A DNA stretch of 64,000 bases from Devosia enhydra (GCF_900119845.1 NZ_FPKU01000003.1:301645-365644), one strand, 5' to 3'. Shown: positions 28,012 through 36,315, numbered from the stretch's first letter. Notes: a model not told the origin generated them from the sequence alone. Program-made: numbers and translations.

Positions 28012-28236
28012 ATGAACATTTTCGACAAGAGCTTCAATCCCTCCGAGGCGCAGATCCGCTATCTCGACGGCGATTATGTCGTGGTGCGGCCGGGCAGTTT
28101 CGTGCGCTGCGCCATCACCGGCACGCCGATCCCGCTCGATGAACTGCTCTACTGGAATGTCGACCGGCAAGAAGCCTATGTCGACGCCAAGGCCGCCCAT
28201 GAGGCGTTTGTCCGCCACGGGCTTGGCCGGGTCTGA
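28012..28236 (+). CDS. DUF2093 protein
   Basis: 74 residues, ATG at 28012. The conserved block YLDGDYVVVRPGSFVRCAIT, then IPLDELLYWNV, matches DUF2093, a small alphaproteobacterial family of unknown function that resembles a beta-barrel. It is followed four bases later by the LpxB-related gene, so the two are probably co-transcribed with xseA. Confidence 0.86.
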   Translation: MNIFDKSFNPSEAQIRYLDGDYVVVRPGSFVRCAITGTPIPLDELLYWNVDRQEAYVDAKAAHEAFVRHGLGRV

Positions 28237-28240
28237 GCCG

Positions 28241-29383
28241 ATGCCGGCAGCGCCGGCGCGGCGCCTGCTGGTGATTTCAAACGGCATGGGCGAGGATTCC
28301 ATCGCCGCAGCCCTTATCGCGCGCCTGCCCGCCTCGATCCATGCCGAAGCCTATCCGACGCTGGGCCCGGGCGCGGCATTTGACGGGCTCTGCTCGGTGG
28401 TGGGGCCCCGTGCCGAGCTGGCGAGCCAGGGCTCGCGGGTGAAGGCCGGCACGGTTGCGCGCGATGTGGCGACGGGCGGGCTCGCGACCATTCCGCCGGG
28501 GCTCACATTCCTGCGGCAGGCGCGGAACGCCTATGACCGCGTGCTGGTGATCGGCGACATGATGGGCGTGCTCGGCTGCTGGCTCACCGGACATGCCGGC
28601 ATCGTGTGGCTCGATGTCTATCGCACGGGCCATGGCCGGCTCTATGGCGGGCTCGAAAAGGCGATCACCAGGCGGACCTGCGCCACGGTGTTCTGCCGCA
28701 GCGCCCGCCTGGCCGAGAGCCTTGCAAAAGGCGGCATCGATGCGCGCTTTGCCGGCAATGTGATGATGGACACGGTGCCCCGCGCGCCCTTCGCCATGGC
28801 CGAGCGGCTGCGGCGGGGACGCGCCGTGACGCTTTTGCCGGGCAGCCGGGCGGATGCGGCGGAGATCTTTTCAATCCAGCTCCGGGGCCTGCTGGCGCTG
28901 CCCGAGGGGCTCGAACCCGATTTCTTCCTCGCACTGGCCGATGGGGTGGAACTGGGCGCGCTGGCAGCTGCGGTGGGTGGGGTGGCGGTGCCGCCCGGCC
29001 CCGGTGCCGAGGCGGCCGATGCGGGGCGGATCGTTGTGGGGGAGCATGAGATCCATTGCGCGCGCGGGGCGCTGGGCACGCTGGTCGAAGGCTCGGACCT
29101 CGTGCTCGGGCAGGCCGGTACGGCGGTGACGCAGGCGATCGGGCTCGGGCGACCGGTGATCCACCTGATGCGGCAAGGCGACAGGCGCAAGCGGCTGATC
29201 GAAGAGACCGCGATGTTCGGAGAGGCCCGGCTGACCGTTGCGGCCACGCCCGAGGCGGTGACCGACGCCGCGGCGCGGCTTCTGGGCGATGACGCCGAGC
29301 GGGCCCGGCGCGGCGCCATCGGGCAGGCGCGGATCGGCGGGCCGGGGGCGATTGCGGCGGTGATCGCGGTGCTGGCGGGCTGA
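28241..29383 (+). CDS. Lipid-A-disaccharide-synthase-related protein
   Basis: 380 residues from the ATG at 28241. The fold is that of a GT-B glycosyltransferase related to LpxB: LLVISNGMGEDSIAAALI at the N-terminus, VTLLPGSRADAAEI at the domain boundary, and VLGQAGTAVTQAIGLGRPVI in the sugar-nucleotide site. It resembles the family named lipid-A-disaccharide-synthase-related, known from cyanobacteria and some Rhizobiales, rather than true LpxB. It has no lpxA, lpxD or fabZ neighbours, so a classical lipid A role is doubtful. The product is unknown. Confidence 0.75.
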   Translation: MPAAPARRLLVISNGMGEDSIAAALIARLPASIHAEAYPTLGPGAAFDGLCSVVGPRAELASQGSRVKAGTVARDVATGGLATIPPGLTFLRQARNAYDRVLVIGDMMGVLGCWLTGHAGIVWLDVYRTGHGRLYGGLEKAITRRTCATVFCRSARLAESLAKGGIDARFAGNVMMDTVPRAPFAMAERLRRGRAVTLLPGSRADAAEIFSIQLRGLLALPEGLEPDFFLALADGVELGALAAAVGGVAVPPGPGAEAADAGRIVVGEHEIHCARGALGTLVEGSDLVLGQAGTAVTQAIGLGRPVIHLMRQGDRRKRLIEETAMFGEARLTVAATPEAVTDAAARLLGDDAERARRGAIGQARIGGPGAIAAVIAVLAG

Positions 29384-29404
29384 GGGCTGGCATCGAGGCT
29401 GCGG

Positions 29405-29539
29405 CAAGGCCCCCTCACCCGGCCTTCGGCCGACCTCGCGCCATTCGAGCGTAGCTCTCATGGCCTTCTCGCCTCAAATCGCTCCACCGGAGCGATTTGG
29501 CCTGCGGCACGGCTCGAAGCCCCCCAGGGAGAGGTGAAG
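29405..29539. repeat. Family C repeat interrupted by an 82-base insertion
   Basis: The left half is at 29405-29437 (CCCCTCACCCGGCC ... CGACCTC) and the right half at 29520-29539 (CCCCCAGGGAGAGGTGAAG). Between them is extra sequence, 29438-29519, absent from other copies. It contains a perfect inverted repeat, CAAATCGCTCC (29475-29485) and GGAGCGATTTG (29489-29499), with a three-base loop. Confidence 0.8.
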
Positions 29540-29601
29540 AAGCGGGGCTGAGGGACTGCGCCCGGCAAATTCGCCTATACTGGCGCAAAGGAGAATCGCG
29601 C

Positions 29602-31407
29602 TTGCCTATTCGCCAGTTGCCGCAGGACCTCGTCAATCGCATCGCCGCCGGCGAGGTGGTGGAGCGGCCGGCGAGCGTCGTCAAGGAGCTGGTGGAAAAC
29701 GCCATCGATGCCGGGGCCCGGCGGATCACCATCACCACTTCGGGCGGTGGCAAGAGCCTGATCCGCATCCTCGATGATGGCTGCGGCATGGACGAGGCCG
29801 ATCTCCGGCTCTCGGTGGTGCGGCACGCCACCTCCAAGCTTGCCGATGACGGGCTCGAGGATATCCGCACGCTGGGTTTTCGCGGCGAGGCGCTGGCCTC
29901 GATCGGCTCGGTGGCGCGGCTTTCGGTGGCCTCGCGGCCCGAGGGCGCGGCATCGGGGCTCAAGATCACGGTGTCGGGCAGCCAGCCGGGCCCTATCGTG
30001 CCCGAGGCGATGAACCGGGGCACGATCGTGGAGGTGCGCGATCTCTTCGCCGATGTGCCGGCGCGGCTCAAATTCTTGAAGAGCGACAAGGCCGAGGCCG
30101 GCGCCATCACCGATGTGGCCAAGAAGCTGGCCATGGCCAATCCGGGCGTGCAGTTCCGCCTCGACGGGCCCGACCGCATGCCGGTGGACTGGCCGGCGCG
30201 CAGCGGGCCGGGGGCGCTCGCAGCACGGCTTGCCGATGTGATGGGCGATGAGTTCGTGGCCAATGCCGTGACGCTGGGGCTGATGCGTCATGGCGTGGTG
30301 GTGGCGGGGCTGGCGGGCCTGCCCACGTTCAGCCGGGCCAACAGCCTTTTACAGCATTATTTCGTCAATGGGCGGGCGGTGCGCGACAAGGTGCTGCTGG
30401 GTGCGGTGCGCGCGGCCTATGCGGACTACCTCTTCCGCGACCGCTTTCCGGCCATCGCGCTGTTTTTATCGGTCGATCCGGGCGAGGTGGATGTGAATGT
30501 GCATCCGGCCAAGACGGAGCTACGGTTTCGAGACCCCGGCGGGGTGCGGGGCGCGGTGATCAGAGCCGTGGGCGAGGCGCTGGCGGCGGCCGGGCATCGG
30601 GCCAGCGGCAGCACCAGCGAGGCGCTGGTCGATGCCTTTCGCGCCCCGGAAATGGACGCGGCGCGACCGGCGGCGACGGGCTGGCACCCCGATATCGAGC
30701 CGAAATTCCGCGCGCCGGCGCAAGGCTATTCTCCGGCGTTTCGTGCGCCGCAGGCCGGGATTGCCGGGCTCGCCGAACCCTCGGCGCGGGTCGTCGCCGA
30801 GCCCCTGCCCGACGCGGTGGCCGAGCATCCGCTCGGAGCGGCGCGAGCGCAGATGTTCGAAAACTACATCGTGGCGGAAACGCCCGCCGGCCTCGTGCTG
30901 GTCGACCAGCATGCCGCCCATGAGCGGCTGGTCTACGAGAAGATGAAGCGCGCGCTGGCCGATGGCGGCATCGCCAGCCAGCGGCACCTGATCCCGGTGG
31001 TCGTGGAGTTGCCGGAGGAGGATTGCGAGCGGCTGGCGGCGGCGGCTCCGGTGCTCGAGGGGCTGGGGCTGGGGCTCGAACGCTTCGGCCCGCGCGCGGT
31101 GGCGGTGCGTGAAACCCCGGCGCTGCTCGGGCAGGCCGATGTGGCCGGGCTCGTGCGCGATCTCGCCGACGGGCTGGCGGAATGGGGCACGAGCGCGGCG
31201 CTGTCGGACCGGCTCGAAGCGATCATCGGGCGCATGGCCTGCCACGGTTCGGTGCGCTCGGGGCGGCGGCTCAGGCCCGAAGAGATGAACGCGCTGCTGC
31301 GCGAAATGGAAGCGACGCCTCATTCGGGCCAGTGCATCCACGGCCGGCCCACCTATGTGCAGCTCTCGCTCAGGGATATCGAGAGGCTGTTCGGGCGGGG
31401 GAAGTGA
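29602..31407 (+). CDS. mutL: DNA mismatch repair protein MutL, endonuclease type
   Basis: 601 residues from a TTG at 29602; the AAAGGAGA at 29587-29594 decides this start. The N-terminal GHKL ATPase has ELVENAIDAGA, LDDGCGMDEAD and LGFRGEALASIGS. The C-terminal dimerisation domain starts at QMFENYIVAE and carries DQHAAHERLVYE, which fits the DQHA(x)2E(x)4E nicking motif, plus ACHGSVRSG and CIHGRPT. It is therefore a nicking MutL like those of organisms without MutH, not the E. coli type. No mutS or mutH is in the window. Confidence 0.95.
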   Translation: MPIRQLPQDLVNRIAAGEVVERPASVVKELVENAIDAGARRITITTSGGGKSLIRILDDGCGMDEADLRLSVVRHATSKLADDGLEDIRTLGFRGEALASIGSVARLSVASRPEGAASGLKITVSGSQPGPIVPEAMNRGTIVEVRDLFADVPARLKFLKSDKAEAGAITDVAKKLAMANPGVQFRLDGPDRMPVDWPARSGPGALAARLADVMGDEFVANAVTLGLMRHGVVVAGLAGLPTFSRANSLLQHYFVNGRAVRDKVLLGAVRAAYADYLFRDRFPAIALFLSVDPGEVDVNVHPAKTELRFRDPGGVRGAVIRAVGEALAAAGHRASGSTSEALVDAFRAPEMDAARPAATGWHPDIEPKFRAPAQGYSPAFRAPQAGIAGLAEPSARVVAEPLPDAVAEHPLGAARAQMFENYIVAETPAGLVLVDQHAAHERLVYEKMKRALADGGIASQRHLIPVVVELPEEDCERLAAAAPVLEGLGLGLERFGPRAVAVRETPALLGQADVAGLVRDLADGLAEWGTSAALSDRLEAIIGRMACHGSVRSGRRLRPEEMNALLREMEATPHSGQCIHGRPTYVQLSLRDIERLFGRGK

Positions 31408-31437
31408 AGGGGGCGCTTTGGCTGAAACCCTCGAACC

Positions 31438-31509
31438 GGGTCGTTCCTGTGCAAGCAGGAACCTCTGTTCACCATAGTCCGCACCGCAAACGGAGGTTCC
31501 TGCTTTTGA
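31438..31509. repeat. Family B repeat
   Basis: The left hairpin TTCCTGTGCAAGCAGGAA is slightly mutated and the right arm AACGGAGGTTCCTGCTTTTG has lost its last bases, so this is a decayed copy. Confidence 0.75.
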
Positions 31510-31553
31510 GGCGGCCTTTCAGCCTCCGGCACCATCCCCCAGCCCAATCCACG

Positions 31554-31581
31554 GCGTCATTCCGGCGAGAGCCGGAATCCA
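31554..31581. repeat. Family D repeat
   Basis: Hairpin TTCCGGCGAGAGCCGGAA preceded by GCGTCA and followed by TCCAG. The stem differs from the copy at 24580 but keeps complete pairing. Confidence 0.7.
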
Positions 31582-31620
31582 GTTTCTGTTTCAGCAACAC
31601 ACGAGGTTCAGCGCGTGGGG

Positions 31621-31677
31621 CAAGGCCCCCTCACCCGGCGCTGACGCGCCGACCTCTCCCCCAAAGGGAGAGGTAAG
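31621..31677. repeat. Family C repeat, first of an inverted pair
   Basis: A full copy with hairpin CTCCCCCAAAGGGAGAG; left member of a head-to-head pair with 31739-31794. Confidence 0.8.
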
Positions 31678-31738
31678 GTGGTGCGCGAGCCTCGGGAGTT
31701 CAGATCGCCCGCGGAAGCTAATTAGAATGGAGCCCGTC

Positions 31739-31794
31739 TTAACCTCTCCCTCTGGGGGAGAGGTCGGCCGAAGGCCGGGTGAGGGGGCCCTGCC
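31739..31794. repeat. Family C repeat, inverted member of the pair
   Basis: The reverse orientation, with CTCTCCCTCTGGGGGAGAG and the ending CCGGGTGAGGGGGCC. The spacer to its partner is about 61 bases. Confidence 0.8.
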
Positions 31795-31847
31795 GCTTGC
31801 TCAGTCTCTCCGCAAGCATGACCCACACCTCACTGCGCCTGCGTAGT

Positions 31848-31890
31848 CCTCATCCTGAGGAGGGGCGGAGCCCCGTCTCGAAGGGCGAGG
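31848..31890. repeat. Family A repeat, inverted
   Basis: A full copy with inner hairpin GGGGCGGAGCCCC, nearly identical to the copy at 24450 and preceded by the same short GCGCCTGCG-type lead. Confidence 0.85.
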
Positions 31891-31912
31891 ACGTGCGCGC
31901 GGTGGACCCGGA

Positions 31913-31955
31913 CCTCGTCCTTCGAGACGCCCCTTCGGGGCTCCTCAGGATGAGG
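31913..31955. repeat. Family A repeat
   Basis: A full copy with inner hairpin GCCCCTTCGGGGC, opposite in orientation to its left neighbour. Confidence 0.85.
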
Positions 31956-32018
31956 TCCTCTCAGGGCAAGGGGGCTTTGCCCCACGCGGGATCGCGGGAC
32001 CCCCCTCCCCTTGAAAGA

Positions 32019-32447
32019 TCAGGCGACGATCAGCTTGACGTCGACATTGCCGCGGGTGGCGTTGGAATAGGGGCAGACCTGGTGGGCCTTTTCGACCAGG
32101 GCTTCGGCCTGGGCGTGATCGAAGCCCGGAAGGGTGACTTTGAGTTCGACGGCGATGTTGAAGCCGGCGCCCTTGGCGTTTTCGCCGAAGGAAACCGAAG
32201 CGTCGATGGTGGTCTCGTCGGGGATCTTGACCTTTTCGCCACGGGCGACGGCCTTGAGCGCGCCGAGGAAGCAGGCCGAATAGCCGGCGGCAAAGAGCTG
32301 CTCGGGATTGGTGCCCGGACCGTCATTGCCGCCCATGGCCTTGGGGGTATCGAGGGTCACTTCGAGCCGCCCGTCATCAGTTTTGCTCGTGCCGGTGCGG
32401 CCGCCGGTGGTGTGGGCGTGGGCGGTGTAGACTGCGGACTTGATCAT
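32019..32447 (-). CDS. ohr: Organic hydroperoxide resistance protein Ohr
   Basis: 142 residues. Ohr is a thiol peroxidase of the OsmC superfamily that reduces organic and fatty-acid hydroperoxides. The two catalytic cysteines are C59 (GYSACFLGA) and C125 (HQVCPYSNATRGN), and the partner arginine and glutamate regions are conserved. It is divergent from ohrR, with a palindrome between them. Confidence 0.95.
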   Translation of the reverse strand: MIKSAVYTAHAHTTGGRTGTSKTDDGRLEVTLDTPKAMGGNDGPGTNPEQLFAAGYSACFLGALKAVARGEKVKIPDETTIDASVSFGENAKGAGFNIAVELKVTLPGFDHAQAEALVEKAHQVCPYSNATRGNVDVKLIVA

Positions 32448-32482
32448 GGCATCGGGTCTCCGGTTGCGATGAAATTTACATA

Positions 32483-32503
32483 GCGCGCAATTAGATTGCG
32501 TGC
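32483..32503. promoter_or_regulatory. Candidate OhrR operator
   Basis: GCGCGCAAT (32483-32491) and ATTGCGTGC (32495-32503) form an inverted repeat with a TAG centre and one mismatch. It lies midway in the gap between the divergent ohr and ohrR genes. On the minus strand it falls between possible -35 TTGCAC and -10 TATGTA elements spaced by 17 bases, where a repressor would block ohr transcription. Binding is inferred. Confidence 0.6.
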
Positions 32504-32542
32504 AATAGATATTCCAGCGGATGCGTGATGGATGAGGTTCAA

Positions 32543-32983
32543 ATGAGCGAAGCGCCCCCCAGCGTCGACCAGATGCTGTGCTTTGCGGTCTATGCCGCCG
32601 GGCACGCCTTCACGCGGTTCTACAAGCCGCGGCTCGATGCGCTCGAGCTCACCTACCCGCAATATCTCGCCATGCTGGTGCTGTGGGAGAGCGATGACAT
32701 CACGGTAAAGGCGCTGGGGGCGCGTTTGTTCCTCGATTCGGGCACGATCACCCCGCTGCTCAAGCGGCTCGAGGCCCGGGGGCTGGTGCTGCGCCAGCGC
32801 GACAGCGTGGACGAGCGGCAGGTGCGCATTCGCCTCACCCCGGAGGGTCGCGCCATGCGCGACCGCGCCCTCGCCATTCCGCTTGCGGTTGCGAAGGGGA
32901 CGGGGCTGACCCTCGAAGGTGGAGAGGCCTTGCGGCGCGAATTGCTCGCCCTGCGCGAGCGGCTCGACGCGGCGCTGGATTAG
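32543..32983 (+). CDS. ohrR: MarR family peroxide sensor OhrR
   Basis: 146 residues from the ATG at 32543, chosen because GAGG lies six bases upstream; ATG at 32528 or GTG at 32525 are possible. The winged helix has [14 protein letters not shown], the DNA-reading helix [16 protein letters not shown], and the wing [10 protein letters not shown]. The sensing cysteine is C13 in [11 protein letters not shown]. No other cysteine is present, so it belongs to the one-cysteine class. OhrR represses ohr until organic peroxides oxidise the cysteine. Confidence 0.92.
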   Translation: MSEAPPSVDQMLCFAVYAAGHAFTRFYKPRLDALELTYPQYLAMLVLWESDDITVKALGARLFLDSGTITPLLKRLEARGLVLRQRDSVDERQVRIRLTPEGRAMRDRALAIPLAVAKGTGLTLEGGEALRRELLALRERLDAALD

Positions 32984-33026
32984 GCGCGCGCCGCAAGAGC
33001 TGGGGCGACCGGCTTGGCGCGCTGTC

Positions 33027-34001
33027 TTACCCGAAAAACCCCAGCTGCGTGTCGATGGGGCTCATGGGGGCGGCATCGGCGAGGATCAGGCGGGCCCGGG
33101 CGCTGTCGCGGGCGATGGCGGCGATGAGGGCATCGAGGCTGTCGTAGATCTCCTGCCCGCGGATATGGGCGATGAGCGCGACGGACAGCTCGCGGCCATA
33201 GATGTCTTCGGAGAAATCGAAGAAATGCGGCTCGAAGGGCGGCGGGGCATCGCCGAACATCGGCTTGCCGAAACTCGCCACGCCATCGAGCCGGCGCCCG
33301 TCGATGAGCCCGCGCACGGCATAGACGCCCTGCGCCAGCGCAAAGCCTTTCGGCATGGCGATGTTGGCGGTGGGAAATCCCAGTTCGCGGCCGCGCCGGT
33401 CGCCCGAAACCACCGTGCCCGAGATGAACCAGTGATAGCCCAGCAGCCCGTTGGCGGTTGCGACATCGCCCTGGGCCAGCGCGGCGCGGATGCGGGACGA
33501 GGAGACCGCCTCGGCGCCCTCGGGAAGCAGATCGAGGATATCGACCGAAAAGCCGTGGCGCGCGCCGGCTTCGCGCAAAAAGGCCGGGGTGCCGCCGCGA
33601 TCGCGGCCGAAATGGAAATCGGCGCCGACCACGACGCCCGCAACCCCCAGCGCCGCAACGAGGAAACGGGTGACGAAATCCTCGGCCGCGATGCGCGAGA
33701 GATCGCGCGAGAACGGCATGATCACCAGCCCGTCGAGCCCCATGGCCTCGGCCAGCCGCGCCTTGGCATCGGCGGGGGTCAAGCGAAACATGAAGGGCTC
33801 GGGCGCAAACACATCGCGCGGATGGGGCTCGAAGGTGAGCGCAAGGGCCGGCCTGCCTTCAGCTTTGGCGCGGGCCTTGAGCCGATCGAGCACATATTGA
33901 TGGCCGCGATGAAACCCGTCGAAACTGCCGATGGCCACGAGCGCGCCGCGCAGCTGCGCCGGCACGGCACCAAGCCCGTCGAGCCGGACAAAGCCCGCCA
34001 T
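33027..34001 (-). CDS. ribF: Bifunctional riboflavin kinase/FAD synthetase
   Basis: 324 residues from the ATG at 34001, two bases after the upstream HAD gene. The N-terminal FMN adenylyltransferase has SFDGFHRGHQ and SSSRIRAALAQGD. The C-terminal flavokinase has GRELGFPTANI. Together they make FMN and FAD from riboflavin. The frame continues upstream into the HAD gene, but that extension is rejected. No FMN riboswitch is visible. Confidence 0.95.
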   Translation of the reverse strand: MAGFVRLDGLGAVPAQLRGALVAIGSFDGFHRGHQYVLDRLKARAKAEGRPALALTFEPHPRDVFAPEPFMFRLTPADAKARLAEAMGLDGLVIMPFSRDLSRIAAEDFVTRFLVAALGVAGVVVGADFHFGRDRGGTPAFLREAGARHGFSVDILDLLPEGAEAVSSSRIRAALAQGDVATANGLLGYHWFISGTVVSGDRRGRELGFPTANIAMPKGFALAQGVYAVRGLIDGRRLDGVASFGKPMFGDAPPPFEPHFFDFSEDIYGRELSVALIAHIRGQEIYDSLDALIAAIARDSARARLILADAAPMSPIDTQLGFFG

Positions 34002-34003
34002 GA

Positions 34004-34870
34004 TCACCAGACGAGGCGCGGCATGTAGCCGGCCATGGTGGCGCCCGAGGGGGCGACGAGATCGCGGATGTCGGACGGATCGGCCTCTCCAAACGCATCG
34101 AGCTCCTCGGCATGGATGGAGCCGGTGACGAAGAGGAAATCGATGCCAAAGCCGGCCGCCCCGGTGGCATCGGTGCGCACGCTGTCGCCCACCGCGAGGA
34201 TCTCCTCGCGCGCTACGGCGCGGCCCAACGCTTCTTCGGCGAGCCTCAGCGCCTCGGCATAAATCGGCGCATAGGGCTTGCCGGCCATCAGAACGGTGCC
34301 GCCGATTTCGGAGTAAAGATCGGCGAGAGCGCCGCCGCAATAGAAGAGCTTGTCGCCGACCTCGACCACCTTGTCGGGATTGGCGCAGATCAGCGGCAGG
34401 TTGCGCGACTGCCAGAGCGCAGCGCGATCCCTGTACATGTCCGGGGTATCGTCATCCTCGTCGAGATCGGTGACGACCACCGCCTCGGCGGTCTCGGCCG
34501 GGCCGCGGATGACCCCGAGGCCCTCATAGAGCGCATCGTCGATGGTGGGCGGGCCGACATGGTGGATGACCCGGCCGCGATAGGGCGCGATCATGGCGCG
34601 GGTGGCATCGCCCGAGGAGACCACCGCATCCCAGGCCGAACGGGCCACGCCCAGCTGATCGAGCATGGCGATGATGGGGGCCGAGGGGCGCGGGGCGTTG
34701 GTGACGAGGATCACCGTGCCGCCTGCGGCGCGGAAGCGGCTGAGCGCATCGACGGCGGGCGGGAAGGCCGCGAGCCCGTTATGGACGACGCCCCAGACAT
34801 CGCAGAAGAGCACGCGGTAGCGCGGGTAGAGCCGGGAAAGGCCGGCGAGCGGACCGTGCGGATCGGACAT
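34004..34870 (-). CDS. HAD-superfamily subfamily IIA hydrolase (TIGR01459-like)
   Basis: 288 residues. The nucleophile motif is FCDVWGVVHNG (DxxG variant with W), then VILVTNAPRPS (motif II), GGTVLMAGKPY (lysine motif) and AVGDSVRTDATGA (metal motif), so catalysis is expected. This TIGR01459-type family of NagD/PGP-like phosphatases is widespread in alphaproteobacteria and often precedes ribF. A sugar phosphate or p-nitrophenyl phosphate-type substrate is possible, but the natural one is unknown. Confidence 0.87.
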   Translation of the reverse strand: MSDPHGPLAGLSRLYPRYRVLFCDVWGVVHNGLAAFPPAVDALSRFRAAGGTVILVTNAPRPSAPIIAMLDQLGVARSAWDAVVSSGDATRAMIAPYRGRVIHHVGPPTIDDALYEGLGVIRGPAETAEAVVVTDLDEDDDTPDMYRDRAALWQSRNLPLICANPDKVVEVGDKLFYCGGALADLYSEIGGTVLMAGKPYAPIYAEALRLAEEALGRAVAREEILAVGDSVRTDATGAAGFGIDFLFVTGSIHAEELDAFGEADPSDIRDLVAPSGATMAGYMPRLVW

Positions 34871-34967
34871 CGAGGTTCCAGGACAAGGCTGCGACAGGGA
34901 CGAAAAAAGGCTTGAAGCGGGGGACCCATATCATGCCCTTTGCCCGGAGAAACCCCCTGCCCGCCAT

Positions 34968-36206
34968 TCAGCCGGCCGAGAGACGGGTCGCTATGGTGCC
35001 CTGCGCCTTGGGCAGGGGCTCGGTGACGAGATCTGTGCGCACCGGTTCGGGGCGGCCGAGATGGGGGCCCATTGCCAGCAGCACACCATCTTCGAAAAGG
35101 CTCAGCACCTGCTGCTCGGTCACCACATCGGTGGCGAGGATCTCGATGCCGTAGCGGCGGGTGAAGGCGACGATGTCGGGGGCATGGAAATCGGAGAGCT
35201 GTTCGGGCGCGGTGACGAAGCGCGCCGCATCGATGCGCACCGAGCGCACGCCCAGCGCCGAAAGCTCGGGGAAATCGAGCCTGAGGCTCGTGGCGCCGGT
35301 GAGCGACAGCGTCGCGCCCTTGCGCGCGATGGTGGCGAGCGCGGCGCGGCGATTGGTGGGCAAGGCGCGAAAATCGGGCTCGGCGATGCGCAGCAGGATC
35401 ATTTCGGCGATGGCGCGATTGGCATCGATGACGGCGACGAGATTTTCCATCGCCGCCGCATCATGGAGGGTGGCGCGGGAGACATGCGTGCCGATCAGCG
35501 TCGACTGCCCAGCCATGCGCACGCGGCGGGCGATGACCACGGCCTCGTCGAGCATCATCGCATCGATACGACGGTGAATGTCCTCGTAACCCAGCCGTGG
35601 CATGAAATCATGCGGCTCGAGCAGCCTGCCCTCGGGCTGGACGAGGCGGGCCAGCAGATCATGGGCGAAGGGCCGGCGCATGGGCAGGAGCATGACCGGC
35701 GCCGACTGGAAGACGAGGCTGCCCCCGGCGATGGCGCGGCGCAATTCCTGCGGGGCGACGATGGGCTCGACCCGCGCAGGCCGCGCCGGTTCGGGAGGGA
35801 GCGCGACGGGCGCCGTGACGCCCGAAGCGCGGCGAGCGCGATCCTGCTCGAGTTCGGCCACCGCCTCGGCCACCTGGCGCACGACATTGCCCAGCACCGA
35901 GATATCGGCCTCGGCCGCCTCGAGGCGTTGCCCGGCATCGACATCGACCAGCGCGTTGACGCGCTGGCTCAGCACCGAGCCGGCCTGCGCATCGGTGGAG
36001 AGGAGCCGCGACAATTCCTCGATGCCGCGTTCGATGCGCGCCTCGGCCCGACGGCGCAGCATGCGTTCGAGGATGAGGGTGAAAAGCGTGCCGCAGCTCA
36101 GCGCCGTGACGAAGGCCTCTATGGGGGTGAAAGTGAGCCCGAAATAGGCCAGCACACCCAGCCCGAGGGCGGCCAGCGCGATGAAGATGTAGACGAGCCC
36201 CTGCAC
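34968..36206 (-). CDS. TipF-like membrane protein with degenerate EAL domain
   Basis: 412 residues from a GTG at 36206, chosen because GGAGG stands eight bases upstream; the open frame continues into unrelated sequence. Two N-terminal helices (VYIFIALAALGLGVLAYFGL and FVTALSCGTLFTLIL) are followed by a coiled-coil stretch (about 65-125) and an EAL-type domain. The EAL glutamate motif is replaced (HDLLARLVQ) and no DDFG motif is seen, so it probably binds rather than cleaves c-di-GMP. This plan matches Caulobacter TipF, a polar flagellum-assembly factor; orthology is inferred. It is divergent from the sigma-54 activator. Confidence 0.75.
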   Translation of the reverse strand: MQGLVYIFIALAALGLGVLAYFGLTFTPIEAFVTALSCGTLFTLILERMLRRRAEARIERGIEELSRLLSTDAQAGSVLSQRVNALVDVDAGQRLEAAEADISVLGNVVRQVAEAVAELEQDRARRASGVTAPVALPPEPARPARVEPIVAPQELRRAIAGGSLVFQSAPVMLLPMRRPFAHDLLARLVQPEGRLLEPHDFMPRLGYEDIHRRIDAMMLDEAVVIARRVRMAGQSTLIGTHVSRATLHDAAAMENLVAVIDANRAIAEMILLRIAEPDFRALPTNRRAALATIARKGATLSLTGATSLRLDFPELSALGVRSVRIDAARFVTAPEQLSDFHAPDIVAFTRRYGIEILATDVVTEQQVLSLFEDGVLLAMGPHLGRPEPVRTDLVTEPLPKAQGTIATRLSAG

Positions 36207-36315
36207 GCGCCCTGCCTCCGGAAGCCGGATTCGGCCGGGCTTTTCATAGCATCGGCACAACAGCGGCAAAAGCTTTGCAGGGGGCCCCGCGCTTCCAAAC
36301 GGAATATTTACCGTG

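Larger units (their letters stand above)
31408..32018. other. Repeat-filled intergenic region between mutL and ohr
   Basis: These 611 bases contain no convincing gene. They hold in order a family B copy, a family D copy, an inverted pair of family C copies and two opposed family A copies, each listed separately. Confidence 0.8.

Noticed and set aside
33900..34100. FMN riboswitch upstream of ribF
   Set aside because: ribF is internal to an operon two bases after the HAD gene and there is no leader that could hold the RNA element.
36250..36266. Possible sigma-54 promoter (GG-N10-GC pattern) before the sigma-54 activator
   Set aside because: The -24 part CGGCAC is close to consensus, but the -12 part lacks the TTGC core, so the match is too weak to report as a feature.
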